Below, piece by piece: positions 53,164-61,380 of a stretch of 64,000 nucleotides of DNA. Origin of the DNA: Flavonifractor sp. An10 (lineage in GTDB: Bacteria > Bacillota > Clostridia > Oscillospirales > Oscillospiraceae); NCBI RefSeq assembly GCF_002161215.1, contig NZ_NFMB01000008.1:1-64000 (forward strand), in the 5' to 3' direction. Made by a program: the position numbers and the translations under genes. The notes under the pieces are model-generated. The model did not search any database, was not told the origin of the DNA, and saw only the letters and a program-made list of their open reading frames with translations. Position 1 is the stretch's first letter. Every line of letters begins with the position of its first letter.

Positions 53164-53967
53164 TTACCAGTTGTCCTTGTTTTCCGCGTAGACCTGGGGC
53201 AGGATGGTGGCCAGGTGGCCGAACTCCTTCAGGTTGTGGGCAAACAGGCCCATGGGCACCTCGGGGGGCACGGAGACGCCGTCGGGCACCAGCTTGACCA
53301 GCTGCCCGTCCACCAGGCCGTAGCCGATCCAGAACCGGGAGCGCAGCTCGATGCCGCCGGGGATCTCCCGCACAAAGTGGGTCATGATGGCGGCCACGCC
53401 CTGGCCGGGCACGGGCCCGTGGCCGTTGGCACAAATCAGGGCGGCGCAGGCGTCGGTGCCCACCTTCTCCTCCTCGTAGCCCAGCTCGTGGGGATAGCGG
53501 AACTCCAGGATCAGCTCGTCCGGGCCGCCGCCGATGTCCTCCTTCACGTGGTGGCAGGTGCCCCAGGTGCGCTCCCGCATGGGCAGACTCTGATCCAGGG
53601 TCTTGGCCCGGTTCTGCTGGCGGGCGTAGTAGTGATCCTCGGGATCCCAGATGCGGTAGCGGAGATCCTCCAGGCTGTGCCAGGCGAACCACCACTCGAA
53701 CATCTCGGGGGTAACGCCGGGCATCTCGGTCTTGTTGGCCAGATAGCCGGTGCCGTTGGGCATGACGCACCAGCCGATCTCACAGGGCAGGTAGCCGGGC
53801 CGGAACAGCTCGTTGCGATCCTCAATCTTCAGGGCCAGAGCGGGGTCGATGGGGCCGCCCTCCAGGATGGCAATCTTTTCCCCCGGGATGGGGGTGATGG
53901 GCAGGTCGTAGAACTTGGCGTAGGGCAGGGCGCGCTCTTCCGGGGTCAATACAGGACGCTGACTCAT
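53164..53967 (-). CDS. PhlG-family C-C hydrolase (DAPG/phloretin hydrolase-like)
   Basis: 267 aa. The family pattern RYRIWDPEDHYYAR is present. The zinc ligands known for PhlG (His129, Glu160, His270, Glu274) have equivalents here with the same local spacing: H112 (PEDH), E143 (HHVKED, 31 residues on), H244 and E248 (AHNLKE, spacing 4). PhlG splits an acyl group from acylphloroglucinols, and gut phloretin hydrolase, its homologue, cleaves dihydrochalcones to phloroglucinol and an arylpropionate. Substrate inferred. AAAGGAG site. Under a -24/-12 promoter. Confidence 0.83.
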   Translation of the reverse strand: MSQRPVLTPEERALPYAKFYDLPITPIPGEKIAILEGGPIDPALALKIEDRNELFRPGYLPCEIGWCVMPNGTGYLANKTEMPGVTPEMFEWWFAWHSLEDLRYRIWDPEDHYYARQQNRAKTLDQSLPMRERTWGTCHHVKEDIGGGPDELILEFRYPHELGYEEEKVGTDACAALICANGHGPVPGQGVAAIMTHFVREIPGGIELRSRFWIGYGLVDGQLVKLVPDGVSVPPEVPMGLFAHNLKEFGHLATILPQVYAENKDNW

Positions 53968-54015
53968 GACTGATACACTCCTTTGCTGTTGTGGAAGACT
54001 TCTGCCTCCCTGTTA

Positions 54016-54031
54016 TGCAAAAGGAGGGCCA
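54016..54031 (-). promoter_or_regulatory. Sigma-54 promoter of the hydrolase operon
   Basis: On the minus strand TGGCCCTCCTTTTGCA with GG and GC 10 nt apart, 49 nt before the ATG. Two CTGTACA boxes at 54131-54137 and 54162-54168 (31 bp, three turns apart) lie 100-140 bp upstream and may be activator sites. Confidence 0.75.
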
Positions 54032-54177
54032 ACTTTTCCGCCGATGCCCGGATTCCCTGGGGCCGTATGCAAAATTTTGATTGTAACCCGTCTCCTGCCC
54101 CCGGTTTTGCGAAAATGAATTGTCTTTTTTCTGTACATATGCTAGGATAAATGTAAGAAATCTGTACAGGTGGTGGT

Positions 54178-55578
54178 ATGGTGAATACCCTCTATCTCTC
54201 CGAGACGGAGCTGCGCACCCGGGGCGGCGCCCTGGATCGGATGCTGGACAGCCTCTTTGACAACGGCATCCTGCTGGATCGGGACTGCCGGATCCTCTAT
54301 ATCACCGCGTCGGATCAGAAGGAGCTGATCGGGCAGCACGTCTCCGTCATCGACCAGGTCTCCCCCTTTGAGGCGGTGCTCCGCTCCGGCCGGCCCCAGC
54401 TGGATCTGCTGCTGGAGCTCCACGGCCGGCAGTGCCTGTCCAGCCTTTTCCCCGTCTCCGACGGGGAGGGGATCATCGGCGTGGTGGGCACCATCACGGT
54501 GCGCAGCCTGGCCCGGCTCAAGCGGGTGGCCACCCGCATCAGCGACCAGGACGAGGGCTTTCAGGGGCTCTACCGGGGGCTGTCCCGCATCGACAGCGGC
54601 TACAACCTGGAGGATTTCCGGGGGGAGAGCCCCGCGGTGAAGGATCTGCTGGAAAAGGCCCGCAAGGCGGCCAACAGCGGGGAGAGCGTGCTGATCCTGG
54701 GGGAGACGGGCACCGGCAAGGAGATCATCGCCGGCGGCATCCATGCCGAGCGCCACCGGGGCCGCCCCGCCCCCTACGTCACCATCAACTGCACCGCCAT
54801 TCCGGAGCAGCTGATGGAGGCGGAGCTCTTCGGCCATGAGAAGGGCGCCTTCACCGGGGCCACCGAGACCCGCCTGGGCAAGTTCCAGCTGGCGGGGGAC
54901 GGGGATATCCTGCTGGACGAGATCGGGGACATGGATCTGAACATGCAGTCCAAGCTGCTGCGGGTGCTGGAGTCCCGGGAGTTTGAGCGGGTGGGCGGCC
55001 GGGAGAGCATCCCCCTGCGGGCGGGGATCATCGCCTCCACCAACCAGAACCTGCTGGCCATGAGCGAGCGGCGGGCCTTCCGGGCGGATCTCTACTACCG
55101 CCTGTCCGCCATTGAGCTCTACCTGCCCCCGCTGCGGGCCAGGCCGGAGGACATCCCCATGCTCATTGACCACCTGTGCGCCCAGAAGGGGGGCCGCCTC
55201 CATCTCACCTCACAGGCCATGCTCTATCTCCAGCGGTACGCCTGGCCGGGCAATGTGCGCCAGCTGAAAAACCTGGTGGGCCGCTGGCTGGTGTTCTACG
55301 ACGGGGTGCTGATCACCGGGGAGCGGGTGGTGACCGAGCTGACCGTCGGCCAGCGCAGCTATAACGAGGCCTTCGGGGTTTCCGATCCCCTGGCCGGGCC
55401 GGCGCCGGAGACCCCCGCAGGCACCGCCGGGCCGCCCCGCACCCTGGCGGAGCAGGAGCGTGCCGCCGTGGAGGGGGCCCTGGCCTGGGCGAGGGGCAAC
55501 CGCTCGATGGCCGCCCGGGCGCTGGGGATCTCCCGCACCGCCCTCTACCAGAAGCTGGAACGGTTCCGGCTGCTGTGA
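54178..55578 (+). CDS. Sigma-54-dependent regulator (for the hydrolase operon)
   Basis: 466 aa. The N-terminal sensor (about 20-115) looks PAS-like (MLDSLFDNGILLDRDCRILYITAS). The AAA+ domain has GETGTGKE, EKGAFTGA, ILLDEIGDMD and FRADLYYRLS, followed by a Pro/Ala linker (~405-425) and a Fis-type HTH (SMAARALGISRTALYQKL). It is divergent from the PhlG-like gene, whose promoter it should activate. The ATG at 54178 is preceded by a weak GGTGG; the second codon GTG is an alternative. A loose promoter (TTGTCT, TAGGAT) lies before it. Confidence 0.9.
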   Translation: MVNTLYLSETELRTRGGALDRMLDSLFDNGILLDRDCRILYITASDQKELIGQHVSVIDQVSPFEAVLRSGRPQLDLLLELHGRQCLSSLFPVSDGEGIIGVVGTITVRSLARLKRVATRISDQDEGFQGLYRGLSRIDSGYNLEDFRGESPAVKDLLEKARKAANSGESVLILGETGTGKEIIAGGIHAERHRGRPAPYVTINCTAIPEQLMEAELFGHEKGAFTGATETRLGKFQLAGDGDILLDEIGDMDLNMQSKLLRVLESREFERVGGRESIPLRAGIIASTNQNLLAMSERRAFRADLYYRLSAIELYLPPLRARPEDIPMLIDHLCAQKGGRLHLTSQAMLYLQRYAWPGNVRQLKNLVGRWLVFYDGVLITGERVVTELTVGQRSYNEAFGVSDPLAGPAPETPAGTAGPPRTLAEQERAAVEGALAWARGNRSMAARALGISRTALYQKLERFRLL

Positions 55579-55591
55579 GCGCAAAAAAGAG

Positions 55592-55628
55592 CCCCGGACG
55601 GCTTTGCCGTCCGGGGCCCGGTTTTACG
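55592..55628 (+). terminator. Terminator of the second sigma-54 regulator
   Basis: GCCCCGGACGG, CTTTG, CCGTCCGGGGC then CCGGTTTT. Strong hairpin 15 bp after the stop. Confidence 0.8.
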
Positions 55629-55643
55629 CAGGGATTATGTGTC

Positions 55644-56192
55644 TCAGGTGTCGTCCTCAATGAGGCCGTAGCCGCCGTCGTTGCGCTTGTAGACCACGGC
55701 GAAGGAGCCGTCGTCGTCGGCGTTCTTGAAGGCGAAGAAGGTGTGATCCACCAGGTTCATCTGGAGCACCGCCTCCTCCACCGTCATCAGCTTGATGGGG
55801 AAGCGCTTGGTGCGGACGATCCGGAACTCCTCCTCTTCCTCCCCCTCGGGGGCGAAGGAGGACATCTCCTCCACATCCACCGAACGGGAGAAGGCGTCCT
55901 GGCGCAGGCGCTTCTCCAGCCGGGCCTTGTTCTTGCGCAGCTGACGCTCCACGGAGGAGACCGCGGCGTCGATGGTGGCAAACATATCGGAGGTGCTCTC
56001 GGCCACACGGATGATGGTGCCGCCGGAGCGGATGGTCAGCTCCACGTTGTTGCGGCCCTTCTCCACGCTGAAGACCACGGCGGCCTCCGTATCCGCCTTA
56101 AAATAACGGTCTAATTTGCCCACCTTTTTCTCCGCGTAGGCGTGAACCTTGTTGGGCAGGTTGACCTTTTTGTCTGTGAACACGAACTTCAT
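55644..56192 (-). CDS. hpf: Ribosome hibernation promoting factor, long form
   Basis: 182 aa. The N-terminal HPF/YfiA domain (1-100) is followed by an acidic linker with EGEEEEE and the C-terminal dimerisation domain (about 125-180, VRTKRFPIKLMTVEEAVLQMNLVDHTFFAFKNADD). Long HPF makes 100S ribosome dimers in resting cells. ATG with GGAG. Downstream region is shared with the terminator of the convergent regulator gene. Confidence 0.93.
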   Translation of the reverse strand: MKFVFTDKKVNLPNKVHAYAEKKVGKLDRYFKADTEAAVVFSVEKGRNNVELTIRSGGTIIRVAESTSDMFATIDAAVSSVERQLRKNKARLEKRLRQDAFSRSVDVEEMSSFAPEGEEEEEFRIVRTKRFPIKLMTVEEAVLQMNLVDHTFFAFKNADDDGSFAVVYKRNDGGYGLIEDDT

Positions 56193-56322
56193 AGTTTTCA
56201 GCTCCTTCCACCCTCCGGGGAGGGTTATGGTACAGCGGGCGGCTGGCCGTCCTCTGTATGTTGATTATACCACGAAGTCAGCCGGTTGTCACAGCTTATT
56301 TTGTGAATTTTTCCGATTCGAA

Positions 56323-56730
56323 TCAATTGCTGCCGCAGGAGCCCTGGCCGCAGTCGTGGTCATGGTGATGGCCGCAGTCATGGCCCTCGCCGTGGTCGTG
56401 GTGGGCGCAGACGGTGTCGGGGTCGTAGCTCAGCCGGCCGGCCAGCAGGGCCTCCACCTGGGCGTCGGCGCCGCCGGAGGCGCCGGGGTAGAGCTGGATG
56501 CCGACCTGGGCCAGGGCGTTCCGGGCTCCGCCGCCGATGCCGCCGCAGATCAGGGCGTCCACCCCGTACTCCCGCAGGAAGCCGGCCAGGGCGCCGTGGC
56601 CGCTGCCGTTGGTGTCCACCACCTGGCTGGACACCACCCGGCCGTCCTCCACCTCATAGAGCTTGAACTGCTCCGTGTGGCCGAAGTGCTGGAACACCTG
56701 TCCGTTTTCATAGGTTACCGCGATTTTCAT
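56323..56730 (-). CDS. NifX/NifB-like dinitrogenase cofactor-family protein
   Basis: 135 aa. NifX fold (1-110, GQVFQHFGHTEQFKLYEVEDG and DALICGGIGGGARNAL) and a C-terminal His/Cys-rich tail (HHDHGEGHDCGHHHDHDC), which should bind metals. These small proteins handle Fe-S or Fe-Mo clusters and are not proof of nitrogen fixation. The ATG at 56730 is chosen (GGAGG 9 nt away) instead of an ATG 9 bases upstream. It follows the DUF134 gene immediately. Confidence 0.83.
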   Translation of the reverse strand: MKIAVTYENGQVFQHFGHTEQFKLYEVEDGRVVSSQVVDTNGSGHGALAGFLREYGVDALICGGIGGGARNALAQVGIQLYPGASGGADAQVEALLAGRLSYDPDTVCAHHDHGEGHDCGHHHDHDCGQGSCGSN

Positions 56731-56731
56731 C

Positions 56732-57127
56732 TCAAACATCCTCCTTATATTGAATGGGCCGATGGCAGGTTCCGCAGCCGCAGCGCCCCCGTGGGCAGTC
56801 CCGCCGGGCGCAGTCCCGGCCGGCGCACCCCGCCGCATGGGGGCACAGCTCGTAGCTGCCGCCGGCGATCACCAGCTCCCGCCCCTCCACCAGGGCCAGG
56901 GCCAGCTTGCGCCGGGCGGCGTCGTATACCTGCTGCACGGTGGAGCGGGCCACCCCCATCTGCCCGGCGCACTCCTCCTGGGTGCAGCCCAGCAGATCCA
57001 GCAGGCGGATGGCCTCCAGCTCCTCCAGGGCCAGCGCCACACTGCCCTCCGCCGCCCCGTCCAGGGGGCCGAAGCGGCTGCACCGGGGCAGGGCACAGAT
57101 GCGGCGGCATTTCTTGGGCCTGGGCAT
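56732..57127 (-). CDS. DUF134 DNA-binding protein
   Basis: 131 aa. It starts MPRPKKCRRICALP and has a sigma-70-region-4-like HTH (EELEAIRLLDLLGCTQEECAGQMGVARSTVQQVYDAARRKLALALVEGR), both typical of DUF134. A Cys-rich tail (CPHAAGCAGRDCARRDCP and CGCGTC) could hold a metal or Fe-S cluster. The family is found with NifX-type proteins, as here. It may be a redox- or metal-responsive regulator of its own operon. ATG with GGAG. Confidence 0.86.
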   Translation of the reverse strand: MPRPKKCRRICALPRCSRFGPLDGAAEGSVALALEELEAIRLLDLLGCTQEECAGQMGVARSTVQQVYDAARRKLALALVEGRELVIAGGSYELCPHAAGCAGRDCARRDCPRGRCGCGTCHRPIQYKEDV

Positions 57128-57167
57128 GGGATCTCCTCCGTTTCTGGCTGTGCGCGGCTGTGTCGCG

Positions 57168-57194
57168 CGAATAAACCGCTGTGTGGTTTATTCG
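57168..57194. promoter_or_regulatory. Inverted repeat in the DUF134 leader (candidate operator)
   Basis: CGAATAAACC, GCTGTGT, GGTTTATTCG: perfect 10-bp arms just downstream of the predicted transcription start. Good position for autoregulation, or a 5' hairpin in the RNA. Confidence 0.5.
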
Positions 57195-57203
57195 TCAGAT
57201 CGT

Positions 57204-57231
57204 ATTATAGCACGTTTCTGGCATATGTCAA
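57204..57231 (-). promoter_or_regulatory. Strong promoter of the DUF134-NifX-like operon
   Basis: Minus strand TTGACA, 16 bp, TATAAT: both hexamers match consensus. Confidence 0.85.
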
Positions 57232-57406
57232 TAATATGGCTTACTTCACTCAAACAGCGCGTTAATCTGCTCGAATCCGCATTAAGCAAAACCTTAATGT
57301 GTTTATTTACGAAAATTTCATATGTTCTTCACATTTAGCAATCTGCCACAATGGTTTTGCATGGAACAGCGCGTCCCTTTCCCGCGGATTTCGGTGAGTA
57401 TGCCCA

Positions 57407-57435
57407 TTGTATTTTGCCGCCGGCTATATTATACT
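57407..57435 (+). promoter_or_regulatory. Promoter of the HPr-like gene
   Basis: TTGTAT, 17 bp, TATACT, 30 nt before the ATG. The rest of the 337-bp divergent region (57128-57464) holds the DUF134 promoter and repeat, and no gene. Confidence 0.65.
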
Positions 57436-57464
57436 TTAGCCATCCCATAAAGGAGGTATGATTT

Positions 57465-57716
57465 ATGGTTTTCGATATCAAGTTTGACTCCATCGCGGAG
57501 CTGGCCACGTTCCAGCAGCTGGCCCTCCAGGCGGATAAGCCCGTATATATTGCCAATGAGGACGACACCATCCGGGTGGACGCCCGCTCTTTCCTGGGGC
57601 TTTTCACGCTGGACTTCTCCAAGCCGCTGAAGGTGGTCACCGATTCCCTGTACGTGATGCGCCGCCTGGAAATCCGGCAGCGCGAGCGGGAGAACACCAC
57701 TGCTTCGATCCGCTGA
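57465..57716 (+). CDS. HPr-like protein without the phosphorylated histidine
   Basis: 83 aa, strong AAAGGAGG site. Residues 37-60 (RVDARSFLGLFTLDFSKPLKV) match the central HPr strand/helix, with the Ser-equivalent position. The N-terminal active-site loop with His15 is missing. Crh-like regulatory action through the serine is possible. Such short HPr-like proteins are common in Clostridia and their role is not known. Confidence 0.72.
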   Translation: MVFDIKFDSIAELATFQQLALQADKPVYIANEDDTIRVDARSFLGLFTLDFSKPLKVVTDSLYVMRRLEIRQRERENTTASIR

Positions 57717-57737
57717 ACTTCAGAGAACGGGAACCCG

Positions 57738-57765
57738 GGGGCCATCCGACGGAGGGCCCCCTTAG
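57738..57765 (+). terminator. Terminator of the HPr-like gene
   Basis: A GGGGGCC/GGCCCCC-type stem lies about 22 bp after the stop, followed by CTTAGT; moderate strength. Confidence 0.5.
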
Positions 57766-57797
57766 TCATGTCCGGCGCCGGAGTGTGCCGGCGGAGC

Positions 57798-57847
57798 AAA
57801 AAGGAGGATCCCCGGCCTGTACATACAGGCCGGGGATCCTCCTTTTT
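57798..57847. terminator. Perfect bidirectional terminator
   Basis: A 24-bp perfect stem beginning AAAAAGGAGGATCC and ending in CCTTTTT. It closes the MBL-fold RNase operon (minus) and backs up the HPr-like gene (plus). Confidence 0.9.
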
Positions 57848-57880
57848 GTAATCCGGTTCGGCCGGGCCGTCCCTCCGGCC

Positions 57881-59476
57881 TCAGCGATCCCACTTTTCGA
57901 TGAGGGCGCGCAGCTGGTCGGCGAACTTGCCCAGATCCTTGTTGGTGCCGCCCTTGTTGTGGGCGATGACCTCCATGAGCCTGCGGCCCACCTCCTCCAG
58001 GCGCTGGTACGCCGGGGAGCCTGCGGCCGGGGCGGCCTGCTTCTTCTCCGGGGGCAGGCCGGGGGAGAGCATCCGGTTGGTCAGCAGGTCGTAGACCTCC
58101 TCGTAGTTGGGGGCGTGGGCGTCCAGCCCACGCTGGCGCAGGGTGTTGGCGTAGACCTCGGTGACCTCCTGGTCGCCGTGAACCACGAAGACCTGCCGGG
58201 GCCTGGGGTTGTAGGCCTCGATCCACCGCAGCAGGCCGTCCCGGTCGGCGTGGGAGGACAGGCCGTGGAAGCGGACGATCTTCGCCCGGACGGCGATCTC
58301 CTCGCCGAAGAGCTTGACCGTGCTGACGCCGTTGAGGAGCCGCCGGCCCAGGCTGCCCTCCGCCTGATAGCCCACAAAGACGATGGCGCACTCCGGCCGC
58401 CACAGGTTGTGCTTCAGGTGGTGGCGGATGCGGCCGGCGTCGCACATGCCGGAGGCGGAGATGATCACCTTGGGGGCGGGGTCGGCGTTGAGGGCCTTGG
58501 ACTCCTCGCTGCTCTCGGTGATGGTGAGGCCGGGGAACTGGAACAGGGCCCCGCCCTTCAGGGCGGCGATGGCCTCCTCGTCCAGGTAGCCGTGGAGATC
58601 GCCGGAGAAGATGCGGGTGGCCTCGCCGGCCAGGGGGGAGTCCACCACCACGGTGAAGTTGGGCACGCTCTTCACCAGGTTCTGCTCCTTCATCTCCCGG
58701 ATGAAGTAGAGCAGCTCCTGGGTGCGGCCCACGGCGAAGGAGGGGATGATCACGTTGCCCCCCTGGCCCAGGGTCTCGTCGATGATGGCGGCCAGGTCGG
58801 CGGTGTAGTCCGGCTTCTGGCTCATGTCGTGGAGCCGGTCACCGTAGGTGCTCTCGGTGAGGACGTAGTCGGCGTCCCCGATGTACTGGGGATCCCGGAT
58901 GATGGGCTGATCCCGGTTGCCAATGTCGCCGGAGAACACCACCTTCCGGGTCTCTCCCCCCTCGGTGAGCCACATCTCCACGCTGGAGGAGCCCAGCAGG
59001 TGGCCCGCGTCCACAAAGCGGATCTTCACCCCGTCGGCGATCTGGAGGGTGGTGCCGTACTCACAGGTGACCACGTGCCGGACAGCCTCCTCCGCGTCCG
59101 CCACGGTGTACAGGGGCTCCACCGGCTCCTCCCCGGCGCGCCGGCCCTTCTGGTTGGCCCACTGGGCATCGCTCTCCTGGATGTGGGCGGAGTCCCGCAG
59201 CATGATGCTCAGCAGCTGGCCCGTCAGGCGGGTGCAGTAGATGTTGCCGGCGAAGCCCTGCTTCACCAGCAGGGGGATGCGGCCGGAGTGGTCGATGTGG
59301 GCGTGGGTCACCACCACCGCGTCGATGTACCCGGCGTTGAAGTCCAGGGCCTGGTTGTCCTTTTCATCCCGGCCCTGCTGCAATCCGCAGTCCACCAGGA
59401 TCTTCTTGCCGCCGCACTCCACGCAGTGGCAGCTGCCGGTGACGGCATGGGCCGCGCCGAAAAAGGTCAGTTTCAT
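57881..59476 (-). CDS. MBL-fold/beta-CASP RNA-processing nuclease
   Basis: 531 aa. MBL motif HAHIDHSG (about 58-65), zinc ligands H (DAGHLLGS) and D (FSGDIG), beta-CASP motifs A and B (STYGD, SFAVGRTQE) and the C-terminal His motif (HGLSSHADRDG, HGDQEV). The family includes RNase J-like and CPSF73-like enzymes that cut RNA. A Lys-rich C-terminal extension is typical of the Clostridia form. The GGAGG-preceded ATG at 59476 is chosen. It follows a 73-aa gene by 35 bp. Confidence 0.9.
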   Translation of the reverse strand: MKLTFFGAAHAVTGSCHCVECGGKKILVDCGLQQGRDEKDNQALDFNAGYIDAVVVTHAHIDHSGRIPLLVKQGFAGNIYCTRLTGQLLSIMLRDSAHIQESDAQWANQKGRRAGEEPVEPLYTVADAEEAVRHVVTCEYGTTLQIADGVKIRFVDAGHLLGSSSVEMWLTEGGETRKVVFSGDIGNRDQPIIRDPQYIGDADYVLTESTYGDRLHDMSQKPDYTADLAAIIDETLGQGGNVIIPSFAVGRTQELLYFIREMKEQNLVKSVPNFTVVVDSPLAGEATRIFSGDLHGYLDEEAIAALKGGALFQFPGLTITESSEESKALNADPAPKVIISASGMCDAGRIRHHLKHNLWRPECAIVFVGYQAEGSLGRRLLNGVSTVKLFGEEIAVRAKIVRFHGLSSHADRDGLLRWIEAYNPRPRQVFVVHGDQEVTEVYANTLRQRGLDAHAPNYEEVYDLLTNRMLSPGLPPEKKQAAPAAGSPAYQRLEEVGRRLMEVIAHNKGGTNKDLGKFADQLRALIEKWDR

Positions 59477-59511
59477 GGGGCACCTCCTTTTGTATCTTTG
59501 GTTCCGTAAGC

Positions 59512-59733
59512 TCATTGTAACCCCAAAACGGCCCGGTGTAAATACTCATTCAGCACCCGGTAGGAGGGGCAGAGGATCCGCCGCCCCAGGGCGGCGGAGA
59601 GGGCCTCGTTCCACTCGGGCAGGGTGTAGGTGTCCAGAGGCAGCACCGTGAACAGGGTGAGCAGCCACGTCACGTCGGGCTGCGCCCCCAGCCGCCCCTC
59701 CAGGCGGCGGAGAATCCGGTTTTCCATCTCCAT
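59512..59733 (-). CDS. Small conserved-looking protein, unknown function
   Basis: 73 aa, GGAGG 7 nt before the first ATG. The sequence is mostly helical (MEMENRILRRLEGRLG..., SYRVLNEYLHRAVLGL) and contains no Cys-rich or membrane segment except the LLTLFTVLPLDTY patch. It is encoded directly before the MBL nuclease and may be its partner. No family recognised. Confidence 0.5.
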   Translation of the reverse strand: MEMENRILRRLEGRLGAQPDVTWLLTLFTVLPLDTYTLPEWNEALSAALGRRILCPSYRVLNEYLHRAVLGLQ

Positions 59734-59761
59734 CCCTCCACCTCCATGGTATGCGCGGATG

Positions 59762-59794
59762 AAAAGGGCGGCCCGGCTTTTCAGCCGGGCCGCC
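59762..59794 (-). terminator. Terminator between pyk and the small gene
   Basis: GGCGGCCCGGCT, four-base loop, complement, and CCCTTTTC on the minus strand. A second hairpin (GGTGGC/GCCACC) lies at 59810-59824 just after pyk. Confidence 0.75.
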
Positions 59795-59836
59795 TTAGAC
59801 TGGCGCAACGGTGGCTTCGCCACCTTTTTGAATGAC

Positions 59837-61273
59837 TTAGAGGCCCTCCTCCACGATCTGGGCCTTGATGAGGTTGGTGGTGCCGGACTGGCCCAGGGGC
59901 ACGCCGGCGGTGATGACCACCGTGTCGCCCGGCTTGATGGCGCCCTCCTTGCGGGCCACATCCACGGCCAGGGAGAACATCCGGTCGGTGGAGTCCACCT
60001 CGCCGGACAGGAAGGGATGCACGCCCCAGGAGACGGCCAGCTGCCGCCGGGTGGACTCGCTCTGGCACAGGGCCACAATGGGGCAGGCCGGACGGAAGCG
60101 GGAGATGACCTTGGCGGTGTAGCCGGAGCGGGTGGGCGCCAGGATGCACGTGGCGTTGAGATCCATGGCGGTCAGGCAGCAGGTGTGGGTGATGGCGTCG
60201 CTGATGGTGGAGATGGCGGGCAGCAGGCTCCGCTCCCGGAACCGGCCCCAGTAGTCGATGGCCTCCTCCGCCGCCACCACGGTGTCCACCATGGTGGCCA
60301 GGGCCTCGATGGGGTACTTGCCGGAGGCGGTCTCACCGGAGAGCATGACGCAGGAGGTGCCGTCGAACACGGCGTTGGCCACGTCGGACACCTCGGCCCG
60401 GGTGGGACGGGGGTTGCGGATCATGGAGTCCAGCATCTGAGTGGCGGTGATGACGGGCAGACCGGCGCGGGTGCCCGCCTTGATCATCTTCTTCTGGAGG
60501 ATGGGCACCTCGTGGGCGGGGATCTCCACGCCCAGGTCGCCCCGGGCCACCATGATGCCGTCGGAGGCGGCGATGATGGCGTCCAGGTTCTCCACGCCCT
60601 CCCGGTTCTCGATCTTGGCGATGATGCGGATGTTGTCGCCGCCGTGCTTGTGCAGCTCGGCCCGGATGTCCTCCACATCGCTGGCCTTGCGGACAAAGGA
60701 GGCGGCGATGAAGTCGAACTCGTTCTCCACCGCGAACTTCAGATCCTCCCGATCCTTGTCGGTGAGGGAGGGCAGCAGGATGTGCACGTCGGGGATGTTG
60801 ATGGACTTGTTGCTGGACAGGGAGCCGCCGTTCTCCACCTCGCAGTGGATGGCGTGGCCCTCCACCTTCTGAACCCGCAGCTCGATGAGGCCGTCATCCA
60901 CCAGGATGCGGCAGCCGGGGCCCACCTCGTTGTGCAGGTTCTCGTAGGTGACGGACACCTGGTGCTCGTCACCGGGCACGTCGTCGGTGGTAAGGGTAAA
61001 GGACTGCCCCTGAGCCAGGTTGATGGGGCCGTCGGCAAAGGTTCTGATGCGGATCTCCGGGCCCTTGGTGTCCAGAATGGTGGCCACCGGGGCGCCCAGG
61101 GTGTCCCGCACCTTCTTGAACATGGTCAGCCGGGCCAGCTGCTCGGCGTGGGAGCCGTGGGAGAAGTTGAAGCGGGCGGCGTTCATGCCGTTTCGGATGA
61201 GCTTCTGCATGGTCTCCGGATTGTCCACCGCGGGGCCCAGGGTGCAGATAATCTTGGTCTTTCTCAGGTTCAT
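59837..61273 (-). CDS. pyk: Pyruvate kinase
   Basis: 478 aa. Final glycolytic step, PEP + ADP to pyruvate + ATP. N-terminal RKTKIICTLGPA, GMNAARFNFSHG, the signature MVARGDLGVEIPAHEVPILQKKMI with catalytic K in the IAKIENREG segment, and MLSGETASGKYP. There is no C-terminal PEP-utilising domain extension, so it is the short form. The ATG at 61273 is preferred (GGAGG 7 nt away); an ATG 6 bases upstream is too close to it. Confidence 0.96.
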   Translation of the reverse strand: MNLRKTKIICTLGPAVDNPETMQKLIRNGMNAARFNFSHGSHAEQLARLTMFKKVRDTLGAPVATILDTKGPEIRIRTFADGPINLAQGQSFTLTTDDVPGDEHQVSVTYENLHNEVGPGCRILVDDGLIELRVQKVEGHAIHCEVENGGSLSSNKSINIPDVHILLPSLTDKDREDLKFAVENEFDFIAASFVRKASDVEDIRAELHKHGGDNIRIIAKIENREGVENLDAIIAASDGIMVARGDLGVEIPAHEVPILQKKMIKAGTRAGLPVITATQMLDSMIRNPRPTRAEVSDVANAVFDGTSCVMLSGETASGKYPIEALATMVDTVVAAEEAIDYWGRFRERSLLPAISTISDAITHTCCLTAMDLNATCILAPTRSGYTAKVISRFRPACPIVALCQSESTRRQLAVSWGVHPFLSGEVDSTDRMFSLAVDVARKEGAIKPGDTVVITAGVPLGQSGTTNLIKAQIVEEGL

Positions 61274-61380
61274 ATCCATACCTCCGTTGGGTATTTGATC
61301 GTCTCTTGCTTTAAGCCGAAATACGGTGCTATCATACACCATCCGGCCCGATTTTGGAAGTGCGATTTTGTAAAAATTTC

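Noticed and set aside
56323-57127. Nitrogen fixation genes
   Set aside because: NifX-like and DUF134 proteins are common in anaerobes without nitrogenase, and no nifHDK genes are here.
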